From Coccinella septempunctata (taxonomy: Eukaryota; Arthropoda; Insecta; Coleoptera; Coccinellidae), in the NCBI RefSeq assembly GCF_907165205.1, contig NC_058195.1:2108001-2172000 (forward strand): DNA of 64,000 bases. Direction: 5' to 3'. The number at the start of each line of letters is the position of its first letter. Position 1 is the first letter of the stretch. Below, piece by piece: positions 1-12,800 of this stretch. The notes beneath the pieces are model-generated. The model saw only the letters and a program-made list of their open reading frames with translations, did no database searches and was not told the DNA's origin. The position numbers and the translations under genes are program-made.

Positions 1-1365
1 TTCTGAAAAATACCATTTCAGAGATTAAAATTTCAACGAAGGGATATTGCTCGTATGACATTCAGCCTGTTCTAGAACCCATATTTTCATACCCAAATTC
101 CAAATCAGACTATCAATTCTTGCGCGATTGCCGTCAAAACAGGTTCGGGACCATATTCGATTTCAAGATTATCGAATTGCTCCTCCACAGCGTGGTATAG
201 CCGGCCTAAATCAATTGCGTACAACACCGGTGTAGGAAAAAGAATCGTGCAGCAGCATAACGGGCGGCAGCAAGCAGTAAATTATAGTCTTGTGAATATT
301 TTCCGGTTCGAGATTTAAGGGTGTGCTTGTGACAGCTGGTTACGTGAAACCTTAACTGGCCAAATTTCCTCCGTAAATAAGAATAGCGTAACCCGATACG
401 ATCCCCGTTGAACGGGGTTTCGTTGGTGGAAGGAATTTTTTTGTGTTATTTTAGGTTACGTCCGGGCCTGCGAAGGACGAAACAGGGACGGCCTAGGTCA
501 GGGATCTCGAGCATTCGATAAGACTTCATCAATGAGAGCAATTTCGAAATATTCTGCTGCTTGAAATTTAGAAACTACAGGTATTTGTTCAAGAGAAAAA
601 GTGTGTAAAGCCGCAGGTGCTTTTCCAACTAGCATAATCTATGACCACACTTCTACTTCCATGTACCGGTCACAAAAATAAGTCGCGTTTTAGTCGGGAA
701 ACCCTGCAGGGCTGTATCGACATCCGAGCAGCAATATCGATCAATCTTGTACACTTTATGGGTCGCGTAGCTCTGTTGTTTAAACGGTCCGCCCCTGTAG
801 GGTAAACGGTAGTGGTCCACACCAATATTTCACCCTGGTAAACCCGACATAACGGGGCGTTCCTTAGCCGTCGGTGGCACGACAAAGCCCCAAGAAACTC
901 GGCCTGGTATAGCTACAGATGTTCGCTGCCCCTCTGCGTGTGGTATAGACCATTCAAAAGAACAACGGAATAAGGAATCGATAAATCGGCTCCATTCACA
1001 TAAGAAGTCACAGGGTGTATTCCGTGCGCACCGGGGTATAATGGGATGTATCGTGAACATCACTCGTCGTGGTTATGTTTTGTTACGGACAAGTACGACC
1101 CGTTCCTAGGCGTAATGCCGGAGGTTTATTATGAAATATGCGAGATTAGAGGGACAAGAAGCTCGAGCTTAAAGGATAGGAATGATGTACGAGTAACATA
1201 AAACGGAACCTACGATTTAACGTTAATTTGGTTACAAGGGACGGTCGCTGATGATATTTTGGGGGAGATATCTCGGAGATGTTGGCGTCAGATTATACTC
1301 GGACAAGTGTGGGACGTTTCTCGCTATATTTGTCATGATGGTACAATCACATCTCGAAAATTGAA
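1..1365. other. No gene recognised
   Basis: Non-repetitive sequence with somewhat higher GC around 340-1080. Open frames are at most 77 codons, overlap on both strands and resemble no family I know. No RNA gene or repeat was seen. Confidence 0.5.
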
Positions 1366-1505
1366 GAGTGGTCCAATGAAAACTTAACACCTAAATTTTG
1401 CGACGATGAACAATATAAAGATTGTACCAGGTGGAGTCTGTAGGCTCAAAAAAGTTTCCTTCTGCTACAAACCCCTTGAAATCAAGGTTAAATATCGGGT
1501 GGGGA
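1366..1505 (+). repeat. Partial copy of the palindromic element at 2517-3200
   Basis: The stretch starting GTGGTCCAATGAAAACTTAA resembles the outer arm of the element at 2517 (GTGGTCCAAGGAAAACTTAA). Farther in, it shares the ACCCCTTGA motif that lies in that element's arm. The very end (TACAG) and the opposite arm are absent, so this is a broken single-arm copy. Similarity was judged by eye and the inner boundary is approximate. Confidence 0.5.
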
Positions 1506-2516
1506 CTCTTTTAACATTTCGCAGTCCTTCTACTCTCTTCACCATTGTTTCATGGAGGTTATCAATGGATATTCGAGGACTGTTTTGCCAAATGTCCGTC
1601 GAAGCATCGGCGAGCTGTTATAATGTCTGCGGTGGGTCAAATAGGCGGTGTTATTGCGGTGACATTTCAAAAGAAGGATAACGATTCCACGCTTTGCTGT
1701 CTAGATTTTTTCGAAATCCGGAGACGTTTAGCAACTTCTTTTTGAAATCAAACTACGCTCAACCATCACTGCTCACAGTTCTAATGGAAACCTCATTTAG
1801 GACGCGAAAAGTCACGAGGAAATAACCGAGATGTTGCAATTTTTACACGTCCAATTAATAATATGCACAGATCCCAATCTAACTGGATCATCTTAATGCA
1901 TTCTACGGGACCGAAATCTAGAACGTTTTACGCAACCGACCATCCATCTAGCGTAATCTACGAGCGCAACTATCACGATACAAACTGCTCAAACAAACGT
2001 CACGCTTCCACAAAGGACATAAAATAATGGCCAAGCGTAAAAAATACAAACTATCCGACCTATACGCATTTTCGACGTATCTAAGGGCGCATCTACGCGT
2101 ACGACTTATCGGCGAGGGCTCTCCCCCATCCCCCGTTTTATACGTTGGGGGTGGCGCGTCATTTTCGCCGTTTTCGATAACTGAAAAGAAAATAACGGCC
2201 GGACCTCTGCCAGTTTTTACGAGATAAGAGAAATGGGACCGGATAGAGGCGGTGCCGGGAATATGAAATTTGTATCAGTTTCCATATTTCTGCCTTTTTT
2301 TTTCGCCACCCGATATTTATGGGGGACCGGCTGGAATAACAAATAGCCGGTCGTAAAACGAAAATATGGGCTAGTTTGTTGGATATTTATCTGGGCCATT
2401 TTTCCTCCGGCCAGTTCTCCACTTGTTCGAGTTATTAATTCGCGAAACGCGGCGTCGACGTTAGAATCCGAACGACCAATGACAATTTTTCATAGTTGCC
2501 CGCATGAGCCGCCATA

Positions 2517-3200
2517 TACAGTGTGGTCCAAGGAAAACTTAACGCCCCGATTTTCCGGCTTTAAAATGAAAATCAAGAAAATCAGCGCATCAGTCAATTT
2601 CTGATTCGAGGAGGAACAACTTTTTCGATGTTTGCATCCCCCTAACTGCAACCCCTGACGGGGGTGAGCACAACCCCTTGATTTTGAATAGGGGTAAGGA
2701 GTGTTGCTATACCTCATTTCAAAGGTCTTATTGAGTACTATCTTATCCTGAATATTCGCTTCAAAATTCCCATCGATAACGAAATGACAGGTAAAATAGT
2801 GGAAGAGTACTTACTTTTGTTATAAGTTTATTAAATGGTGAAAATGGGGACCATTCACTTCCACGCAGTAATGTAAGTTTTGCTGGAAACGTTCACGTAC
2901 ATTACTCAAGATTCCTGGTGTATTTTGATCCAGGCTGGGCGGCGTAAATCTTCGTATTCTTGAGATAAATTCCACATTGCCTCTTTCACTATTTTCGCTG
3001 TCATTTCATTATCGATGGATATTTCGCAGCCAAATTGCATGGTCAGATAGTAATCGATACGATCTTCAAAATTAGTAATCGCAACATCCTCGTCCCCTTT
3101 CAAAGTCAAGGGGTTGTGCAACACCCTTATAGAGGATCATGGAAGTGTCATTTGGAAGTCGGAAAACCAAGGTGTTCAGTTTTCGTTGGACCACCCTGTA
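2517..3200. mobile_element. Palindromic TIR element (MITE-like), 684 bp
   Basis: The left end reads TACAGTGTGGTCCAAGGAAA and the reverse complement of the right end reads TACAGGGTGGTCCAACGAAA. The arms stay complementary far inward. A CAAGGGGTTGTG block at 3109-3120 pairs with one near 2667-2680. A block around ATCGATAACGAAATGACAG near 2772 pairs with one near 2996-3016. Both ends abut TA, consistent with a TA target duplication and a Tc1/mariner-type origin (inference). There is no transposase frame inside; the short open frames are arm sequence. It probably moved with an enzyme supplied from elsewhere. Confidence 0.75.
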
Positions 3201-5257
3201 TTACGACACCAAAAATATATTTTCCAGGGTCGTCCCATACATCGATTCATCCACCAACCTGTTGATCCAATCTCTTCACCCCACAACGACCACGATAGTC
3301 TAGGAAAACTTCAAGAATCGAGGCAACAATACCGCCAATATCTGCAGGGTTGAGATCCTCGCACAAAAACCACACCGGGTGGATTTCGCAGCGCCGTCGA
3401 CGTATCGGGTTTCGCAGTTAACAAACTTCGAAATTTTCACTCCCCCCCCCCCCTTCCCCTCGGGCCTTACGAATCGATACGACGATATTGGATTATGCAA
3501 AAGTTCACCGGGGAATTGTATCCGGCAAAGAACGGTACCCTGATTAATTCCGACCTGTCGGGGGAGGGGGGGCGGCGTATCGCCGGTCTGAATACCGGAA
3601 AATGACAACAAATTTCCGCATAATTCTTGCCGGGGGACGCTGACGTCGAAATCCTCCAGACGATGCGACAAGAGCCGTTTTTAATGAATCCGACTGACTA
3701 GTTAGTCTCGTTATGGAAACGTTACGCGATGTCGGCAAACTCAGCTGTCTCGGGGATTGTCCCGTGGTTTTTCACGGAAAAACGATACGTTTTCCCGAAG
3801 CGATGAATCCATAAGTGGACGGAATACTAGGAACGAAAATCTAGGAGAACGCCGCGTCAGTGACCACCTTGGAATTCGCACAAAACCGAGCGATTTCCGA
3901 CGGTTTATGTTGTTAGCACCATGCAACGTTGCCGGTGTGCTATCTTTTTCTTTCAATCGTTTCCTTTTGGTCAAATAGTTAGGTTAACTCCATAATCATC
4001 GGTTTTGGCTGTCTAGTATCAATTCTCGTCTGTAATATTCTTATTTTGTTAGTTTTTAACGATCAGCTCTTTTCTGAACTACCAAATTTTCATATTGAAA
4101 GTTCCGATTCACCAAATTTCATCGAATCAGGCTCCAAATTTATGATAGCTTCGTTCGTAAGGATTGAGGATCAATTATTTCATAACTCACTATAAGTTTT
4201 AAGTAATCGCAGAAGTTTCATTAATTATTTCTTACAGTAAGTTGCTCCTGCCTTGGGAATATGTTAGTGGATTGTTCTCAATATCGATTCCAAGGTATTT
4301 AAGTATTTAATCTCTCTCGATGGTGTTCATTTCATAGATTTATATTTGTTTCAGAGAAACATGTCGATGTTTAAAAAATGAATTGAATGATTGTCATAGA
4401 TCTTTGTACATTGGTTTGAAAACTATTTGCTTGTCATTGCAATTGTAGGAAATGTGGAAAATTCTGTTGTCTTGGTAAAAGGCTGGAGGTTTTCAACTAC
4501 GCATGATCCGATAGAAGTTATTTTTCTTATTTCAGGTACTTTTTTACACTTTTTTATACTGAAAACGCTGAGCTCCTTCCATTTTCCGTATGGACAGTTA
4601 TCAAAAGAGGAACTGTGGCAAGATTCTGATCATCATCTCAGTTTGATATGCCGATTCCTTCATACAAATAAACCGGAACACCAAGATGACATACATTCTT
4701 CCCGATCAGATATCGATTTTACCCCGAAGGCCGAGCTTCCCCTATCTAATAAATACTTCCGAGTATCGGTTCTTAAAAGCGGACGAGAAAAACCAGGGGT
4801 TGCAGATTGAATTACGATGCAGCATCTCGAGTTTTATTCAATTCCGCTTGTTTTGTACGACCGTCGCAGACCAATAGTCCGATTTTATCGTATCCCTATT
4901 ATAAACGCCGATCATCGCAGGGGGTGGTTTTCCTTTTCGGCGAAAAACCGGGGATTCGGAGCTACGGGTGGAAAAGGCTCGGTTTTTCCGAATATCCGGA
5001 TCTGTTTGGGTTTTGGGAGATTAGCGCTGAAGGTGGTTTTGAGCGGTATTACCGAATATTTAATGTAGCGTTAAATTTGTGGGGTGGGATTCTGAGGGAA
5101 AACTGTCGGACGATCGAGAAGTAGGGGGGAGGTCAGGGAGAACGGAAAAAAAGATCAATACAAAGTATTGCCCACATGATTAATAGTTTTCAATCACTTC
5201 AATCCCTTCTCAGTACAATAATTGATTTTAAGTGAAGTTTGTTCGGGAAACACTGCA
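3201..5257. other. No gene recognised; C12 run
   Basis: Twelve consecutive C lie at 3442-3453 in a GC-richer patch (about 3350-3750). The longest open frames (123 codons at 3300-3671 minus; 127 codons at 4427-4810 plus) lack recognisable motifs and overlap frames on other strands or phases. I do not call them genes. Confidence 0.45.
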
Positions 5258-5363
5258 TACAGGATGGACCAGGGGTGCCTACAAACTTACTCAGGCTAGA
5301 ATTTCTGATTTCTGGATTATCATCCCTACAAATAATGGTGTTTCCCTCCTGGAACACCTTGTA
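5258..5363. mobile_element. Small TIR element, 106 bp
   Basis: The left end TACAGGATGGACCAGG and the reverse complement of the right end (TACAAGGTGTTCCAGG) match at most positions over about 20 bp. This gives a compact MITE-like unit with no coding capacity. It shares the TACAGG start with other elements in the window but is otherwise different. Confidence 0.45.
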
Positions 5364-6546
5364 TTACAAATATGCTACCTTAATAATGGTGAAAATCAAC
5401 GAAATTAGTAATTATTGAAGGACCATTAAGAGGCCTGAGAATTGTGTCGATACAGACGTTGAAATCCCGAAAGGAGAGTAGAAAAACACCACGCAGGAAT
5501 GAGGAACGGCTGGTTTAGTTAATGGGGACCAAGTCTGAACCGGATGCTGTTCCCTTGACCTATAAAAACAACATAAATTCTCATGCCTAAGAATTTAGCA
5601 CTCGCCAAATGCCTTTACTAAACTGGACCTAAAAACTAAGGGATCTCCGGTTAGTTCTGGGAATAGATGATGTCTCAAGAAACCCATGAATAAACAAACT
5701 GGGTCGATAGAATAAATAAAGAACTGGTAGACCTACGATTACATCTTGAACTCAATAGAAAAGCTGTGATGTTTACACATTCCTTATTTTTTCCCTAAGC
5801 TATTGCCTTGTATATATTTTTTTGTCATATCATTGATAAAATGAACTTTTTGAATGGCACCAAAGCTCTGGCAGGTTAGGGGGCTCTCAGTTTCCACTGT
5901 GATCTAGATTATACAGGGTGTCTGACTGGGAGACGCTATATTACCTTCGATCATGCAATTAATTTTTTTAAATCTTTGAGACCCTTACTTTTTTGTTCAG
6001 AGGGGACACACGTCTAACGCAAGCTCCGTTCTCACTAAAAAAACAACAAATTATCGAGTAAAATCCGTGTTACAAATCTCCGGCTTAAAACCGAACATAA
6101 ATCACTCTTCGCATCACCTCTTCAGCGTCGTCCAGAGTGCACTCCTATTGTGTATCATACAGATGCGTCAGAACTCAAACAAACGATTGATTTAGTGCCC
6201 GAAACAATGGATGATCCCCTTGGGGGGATTAAGAACCCCCCCTATATCGCCCCAATCGAAACTTCAATCATTAGTCCCTTATCGAACTGCGGTATGAGGC
6301 ATCTAGCCCTGTTGCATAAAATATAACATTTTCATTGCTAAGTCTAGTGGAGTACGTGCATGATAAATTTTAAATCGATTTTAAAGCTACCCAGACCCGT
6401 TGGGAAATCCCTGAGACGGCTTTATCCCTTGATCCCGTTGTATTTTTGGTGGATCTATTGGAGCGTGTTACGCTCTAATAATTTTGTTACCAATGGGAGC
6501 ATGTTTCCTCTTGAAGAAGTTGTAATTAAAGGTTTTGTTTAATTCA
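5364..6546. other. No gene recognised
   Basis: AT-rich, non-coding by inspection. A lone TACAGGGTG motif at 5912-5920 looks like a transposon end but has no visible partner. Confidence 0.4.
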
Positions 6547-6700
6547 TACGGGGTAATATTTTAACAATAGATTCCTGAGGTCAAAAGAAAAACTTTTTTC
6601 TATGCCATTTTTTCCGAATCGACCCGATTTGAGAGATACAGGCTGTTGAAAAACCATAAAAAAATATCAGAAACGGTTTTATCGTATGAATTGACTTTCC
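6547..6700 (+). repeat. MITE-B fragment, left arm
   Basis: The stretch reads like the inner left arm of MITE-B: an ATTTTAACAATAGATTCCTG segment, then GAGGTCAAAAGAAA, a CCATTTTTTCCGAATCG block and ACAGGCTGTTGAAAAACC. The same order of blocks occurs at 9581, 42872, 46371 and 51951. The terminal CAGGGTGA is mutated here (CGGGGTAA), and no right arm is seen. Confidence 0.7.
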
Positions 6701-7202
6701 GAATATAGTTTTTCACTCGAGAACTTCATCAACATGTGTGTCTCGGCATCAGCAAATGGCTCATTCGCAAACCCGTTGTTCTACATCGTATATCATGTGT
6801 CCCATTAATGAAGAGCAGTATACATGTATGAAATGCGACACCGCAAATCTGTTACTTATCTCGAATTTCGCTTCGCACATTGTATCTCGCGTTACTCGTT
6901 CAAGACAACGAATTACGACAGTCGAGGTTCACTGAGGTTATCTCTCATTTTGGAAAACATAGGCGCCGGTTCGCCGATCAACACGTCCAATATCCAGGCG
7001 GATATTTCAACGCTTGTATCTTGAAAAAAAAATTGGGGAATATTGTATGGATTGATATCACCTCTGAACTCATCCTGCGAAACTGTACGAGATATCAGAT
7101 ATGACCTCGGATGTGGCATATTTGGAAAACTCGTCAAACGTTGTGTTTTCATAAAGGAATACTGATGCAGTCCTTCGACTGTCATTTACGAATTTTACAC
7201 TA

Positions 7203-8070
7203 GACGAGGATGCATTGATATCTCGTTAGCCTAGACCAGTGCTAAGCATGAAAAAAAAAATGCTTTACCAATGCAACGAATAATAACTCATTAGGAGTGT
7301 TAGTGTGAAGTTTGAGGTCAAAAAAGTAAACGAAATAAATTAAAAGAAAGAAGATGTCCACCGAAATTGTGAAAATGGAAAAATTGGAGTATCGAGCCAT
7401 CATCAAGTACCTGTATTTAAAAGGGTTAAAAGGTAAGCAGATTCACGAAGATATGCTTAATACCCTTGGTGATCAATGTCCTTCGTATGCGACCGTGAAA
7501 AATTGGACTGCAAGCTTCAAAAGAGGTGAATTTTCCATTGAAGATGATGACCGATCGGGAAGGCCAGTTTCTGTGTCAGTCCCCCAAAATATCGATGCAG
7601 TTCATGACATGATTTCATCAGACCTTCGAATTGGGCTGAAACGGATATCTGAAGCACTGATTATTTCATACGAACGCGTTCATCATATAGTTCACGTCAA
7701 TTTGGACATGACAAAAATTCCTGCAACATGGATCCCCAAATGTTTGAATGTTGACCAAAAGCGTGCAAGGGTAGAAGCATCGCGTTCGATCTGTGCTCGA
7801 TTTGAAAACGATGTAGACTTCTTGAACCGAATTGTTACTATGGATGAGACTTGGGTACATTTCTACGATCCAGAAACAAATCAACAAACGATGGAATGGC
7901 AACACTCTGGTTCTCCAAGACCTAAGAAGTTTCGTGTCCAAAAATCTGCTAGAAAAGTTCAGTTTTTTGAGATTGCCATGGAGTAATCATAATTGATTCC
8001 TTGGATAAGGGTAGAACAATAACCGGAGATTACTATTCGACATTACTGACCACTCTACGTGAAAAAATGA
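7203..8070 (+). mobile_element. mariner transposon copy 1, 3'-truncated
   Basis: The 5' terminal sequence GACGAGGATGCATTGATATC follows a TA dinucleotide. It parallels the ends of three other copies (54389, 59116 and 61823: TACGAGGAT or a close variant). About 150 bp of leader precede the transposase frame. Homology to the other copies continues past the frame's stop and ends near 8070 (ACGTGAAAAAATGA), so the 3' third and the right TIR are missing. Only about the first two thirds of the element survive. Confidence 0.9.
7354..7986 (+). pseudogene. mariner transposase, N-terminal two thirds
   Basis: The 210-codon frame begins at ATG 7354, where the copy at 59273 also starts. Known for the family: mariner transposases bind the TIRs through an N-terminal double helix-turn-helix and cut with a D,D34D triad. 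Seen here: an HTH-type N-terminus (residues about 10-60), the RSGRP linker (68-72), a WIPKCL motif (126-131) and the first catalytic Asp in TMDETW (D164). A 7-nt deletion near 7958, relative to the copy at 62340, shifts the frame and ends the protein before the second and third catalytic Asp. The frame was then lost by truncation of the element. It cannot be an active enzyme. Subfamily is not assigned. Confidence 0.93.
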
Positions 8071-8680
8071 ATCACGGAAATAGTAAAAAATATTTTTCCT
8101 TAGAAAGCCTCAAAGATCCAATCTAGACCATCTCATAATCAAGCTTATAACCCTCGATAATAAATTAAGTACTTCAATCCTAATCGATCGAATGGCGAAA
8201 TTATAAGCTCCAATTAATGGAGAATAAAAATAAAAAAAAACTAATCGATTCCGAGCTAGTTACGGAGCCAATTCATCATCCTCCAGATGAACGGCTCAAT
8301 ATACAATCAATTACATCCTCAAAATAGCTTCTCGGCCGAGATACGCATCTCCGGGAAAGGTTCGCGGATAAAAAAAAGTAGATCCCTGTCCGACGTTGGG
8401 CTTACAGGAAAGAAACTGTTATGAAATGAGGACGGCGGGCTATTACAGAGTTTTTATAACTTCTTCAAATTACATGGTAGTATATCGAATGGTATCCCCT
8501 GAGGGGATTTCGAACTTTACTACTTTATTTTACGAGGTATGTTCATCAAACGTCTGAGAATCACTTTGTTGCAGTCGGTTTCAGTGGAAACATTGTATAC
8601 GAGTTGTCCTTGCAGAATGCAGGATTGCAGAGATAGTTCCGGAATCGAATTTCATGGCGATTGGATATAAAATGTCCCCT

Positions 8681-8745
8681 ATACAGGGTAATCTTTATAA
8701 ATATTCTAACAGTAGATTCCTGAGGTCAAAAGAAACACTTTAACC
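8681..8745 (+). repeat. MITE-B fragment
   Basis: ATACAGGGTAATCTTTATAA is followed by the family block TAACAGTAGATTCCTGAGGT and GTCAAAAGAAACACTTT. Only the first 65 bp or so of the left arm are present. Confidence 0.65.
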
Positions 8746-9580
8746 CAACAAAATCTAATCGCTCTATACTTATACCATTACTTATCTATGGATTATCCTG
8801 AATTGCCCCAAACGAACGGGACTGACTTCCATAATCAAGCCAGAATTTCCACACAAATGGCAGTTATACACAAGCGCGATTCGCGAAAGGAAATTCAACC
8901 CCGTATAAGTACAATTTATTAAAACAGCATACACGTCATTACGTATAACTTAGAACAGAAGCACCCCATTTGACGTCGAGTCATTTGGGCGTATATTTTC
9001 GATTCATATTTCGGTTTTAGCGCTAATGACAGCATCCCAGCGAGAGCGGGGGGCTATAGGCACATCGTTTCCCCATTCATTAACCCAATTAAGGTACCCA
9101 GACTTCAATTTATTCGGGTCTGAATGCTGCGCCTGATTCGCGTCTCAAGAAAACTGATTCGTTCTTGCCCGGATTATTCATATTCCAGGCTAACGTTTGA
9201 TGCCGTCGTCTGAGGAAAGGGGTGCGTTATTAATTACTCGGTAATTACCTGCAGATTTCATTTCGTAAATGGATGGTGGGGTTCTATAACGTGCATGCAT
9301 GTTATTCGCCTGGGAAGCATATTTTCCTCGAACAGGCATATTTGGCCGGATTGCATTATGTTGCTTTATACGAGTACATGAAAGCCCATCTTTTTTCCGA
9401 TGTTTTTCCCGTTGGGAAATTCTAATTAAGTCAGGTCGGATCCGGGGTAGCCGAAAGCTCGTCAAGAATTTTTGAGGCATAATGAAACTGCGTATTCATA
9501 ACTTGAATCTTCTCTTTGACATTTCATCTTTTTGTCTAATAGAAAATGTGAAAAATGCAAAAGATGAACTTCGGTTCGTA
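8746..9580. other. No gene recognised
   Basis: A modestly GC-richer unique patch lies around 9000-9480. A 96-codon minus-strand frame (9190-9480) has no recognisable domain. Confidence 0.4.
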
Positions 9581-9850
9581 TACAGGGTGAGCTTTGACTC
9601 GTCCAACTATTTTAACATTAGATTCTTGAGGTCCAAAGAAACAGTTTTTTCCTATATCATTTCTTACGAATCGGCTCAGTTGAAAAGATACAGGCTGTTG
9701 CAAAACCATTAAGAAATTTCATTATCTCACAAACGGTTACATCGAATGAAATGAATAGTTTTTCATTTATTCGATGAATCTTTTTTGAACACAAGGTATC
9801 ACCCACGTCTTCCAGTTTTCTATTTATACGAGTTAAAGACTCGCCCTGTA
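9581..9850. mobile_element. MITE-B, both ends present, 270 bp
   Basis: The left end TACAGGGTGAGCTTTGACTC and the right end (reverse complement TACAGGGCGAGTCTTTAACT) form a terminal inverted repeat flanked by TA. The interior carries the family blocks GAGGTCCAAAGAAACAG, CGAATCGGCTCAGTTGAAAA and GATACAGGCTGTTG. The right arm is less conserved than in the copy at 46371. Non-coding. Confidence 0.75.
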
Positions 9851-12800
9851 TTCTACCTCCTTTGAAATTGAGAACTCTTAGCTCTTAGCCATTTCGTCTA
9901 TACAGGTTGAGTAAGAACAGAGTTCCAGTTTCTCAGTGAAAAGCGTTTTTTTTTTTCAATGTATGTTCAGGGATTAAGATTTGGTTTCGCACATTTCTAT
10001 TTGCCCATGTAATGGGAACATAATATTCTCACTTCCAGCCCATACAATCAACACAATCCGATCATTAGCGATTCTAACACACACACAAAAAAAAATTCCC
10101 ATCTGATTCCTCTACAGTCAACGGTACTTCTCGGATATAATGCCCATTAGAAGTGGAACGCTAGCTGTGCGAGAATCTATTAATAACGTACACAAAATAG
10201 CGAACAAACCAATTCTGGGTGTGATTAAATGCAGGACTTAATCCCCAACAACACACTCGTTCGATAAATTACCTTTTATAATGTGAATGTCTGACGTTTC
10301 GAAAGATCTTAATGAATTCTGCAAGACAATTTGAGGTCTATCGGTTCTACAAGGTCGACGTTTTCGGTCAAGATCTAATAATTGTTTATTAGGTATGCAA
10401 GATGCTATTTTTCAGAATTAACGTCACGATATTGAAAGGTTTTTTTCAAATATACCAGAAAATGTATTTCTCTTTATGCAACCTATATATCTTGAAGAAT
10501 CTCCCTCACAATTCATATTTTTGCTCGTATTTTCGTCATTTATTATTTTGTAGAATTCATTTCAAATTACACAACTTTTGATTTTTAATGGAGGAGATCG
10601 TGTACCCTTCACGATGGATAAAGGGTAGTTGAGTTTACTTTTTCGCCAGGAATGAATAGACAGACCTCTTGTTACTAAGGATAACTTTATCATTTTTGGG
10701 ATTCTGCCTGAAATATAAAAAGTTTCTATAACACTTTGCTCGAATTCTAGGAGATATTTATGTTTCGCATCATCCATCAAAAAGAAATGGTGTGGGACTT
10801 CTCTTACTACCTGTTGAATATTCAATCACTGAATCAGCAAATTCATTCGTGGAACTCATCTGCATACGTTCGGAGGATTTTTTGCCCATGCTGTATTTTT
10901 ACATTGATTTCTCTCGTTACACTGACGATGACGTCAATCTGTGGAAGTTAGCTATTCAAGTATTCGCATGGCCTATCATTCTTCAACTCACAATAGCAAA
11001 AATTACCATTCGCGTCAACGATAACTTTTATGGTTGTTTTTTACCATATCGTGACTCTTTCGGAGATTTGTTCCAAATTACGATTTCGCCAACTTCTCGA
11101 CCTAATGCACAACAGGATCATCTTCAGAACAAAGGATTTATCGAGGTCTCTCTCCTAGAAATTATGCGAACCCAGGCGCATCTAATTGTTTTTACGTTGG
11201 TGAGATATTAATGTGGGTATCACAAACAAAAAGTGGCGATAAAAAATATTTTTGGATGGAGCACATTGTTCGCTTTGATGAAACCTTTTCCAGTTATTTT
11301 TCTGTAAGGTTTTTCGATCTGAGTACATAGTTAAGATCTTCCAAAAAGCACTTCTTCTATCTCAATCACACTAATCCATCTCAATATATTATTTCACCAA
11401 ATTATCCTCTGTGTAGGACTGGTGCCCGATGTATGGTATGAGAATTTCGTTCTTTCAAAATTTCCACGGAAGTGGCAGCAATAAAATTCTGTACGAAACA
11501 CCTCTCTGCGGAAATTTCACATAAAAATTGTGACACCACAACAGATACAGAAATTATTTACAACCTGACGGAACACTTGACATGTTTGCTCATTTCTTCT
11601 TATCTGATTCGAGTGTTTACGCTCGTCTTTCTTATTGAACGCTTGTTTGTTTTACCCATTTTCAATCGAACGCACTTGTTCGGATAACGATTACTTCATT
11701 GTCTCACGAGATCATTAAGCCCTAGGACACAATCCGCGTTTTGAAAGAGTTCGTGATATCCCAGATATTCGAGTATCGATAGGATGAAAATCAAGTAACA
11801 GTTATTGAAATTTGTGTTTGGACAAGTCGTATCATTAACATGAATGTCGATAAATGATGTCTGGTCTGTTGGATGATATGTTGTTTTCGTTTAATTATAA
11901 GCAAACACAAAAACTCGGATTTGAATGGAATGTTTTCTGGTGTCCAGAGTAGATCATTGTGTTGCTGACAAAAACACGTTATTCCATCATATTACACAAA
12001 TGAAAGTGTGACAGTTATAGAGATTGAGGTGTTCTAGTTTGGTCCTCTCTGATCAAGAACAAGATCCACCTCCAAGTCCTCCAAAAACCACCATTTAATG
12101 AAGTACAGGTGGTTCTGAAACCTAAACAGGTACTGGAGCTGGGGTATTCGGTGATGTCACCAAATTTCTAAGCGTTCTTCAGGCAAAAATATTTGCAATC
12201 GAGAGATATGTGGTCATGAAACTGGGAACGAAACTATCTAGAATGTGACATAGCGACACATTTTCACAGACAATTTTTTCAGATGGCCTTGAAAGGACAC
12301 ATTTCGTTGAACCCCTTTCACATGAAATAAATTGCGAATATCAACGAAATTGAGCCTAATTCAAACACGACTGATATGGAATATCGTCACATTGAAAAGA
12401 TAACCTTTCTTCCGAGAAAGCTCACGCGAAATTCAGCCGTTATCGATCTTTCTCCTCCATAACATATCTGTCAGATAGGTTAACGCGACAAGTGTAAATA
12501 TTTGAACGAGATATTACAAAACGATACGAATCTTTCGTCCAATTAATGGCAAACAGAGCTTGTGTTTCTTATCGTGTCATATTTCATTCCCGAACAAAAA
12601 AAAAACATTCAACGATCGATCGGATCGCAAAAAATCGAAGGTTGAATAAAAATAGTGAAGGTGCGGAGAAAAAAGAAATATGACGCGAATCGAAGAAATG
12701 TCGTTCAGAGCCCAGTTCCAGGTATATTTTGTTCCCCCAGTTTTGAATTACGCTGGGCGAAATACGATATCCGATGATACCTTTTCGAGCGGTTCGATAC

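Noticed and set aside
3300..3978. Overlapping frames of 64-123 codons around 3300-3978
   Set aside because: They occur on both strands in several phases of a GC-richer patch, and none has a recognisable domain.
5912..5920. TACAGGGTG motif as a MITE-B copy
   Set aside because: Following sequence does not match the family arm and no partner end was found.
7666..7941. 91-codon minus-strand frame
   Set aside because: It is the antisense shadow of the mariner transposase.
10792..11211. 139-codon frame as a membrane-like protein
   Set aside because: The hydrophobic residues come from AT-rich codons. There are no coherent membrane segments, no homology recognised and no splice or promoter support.
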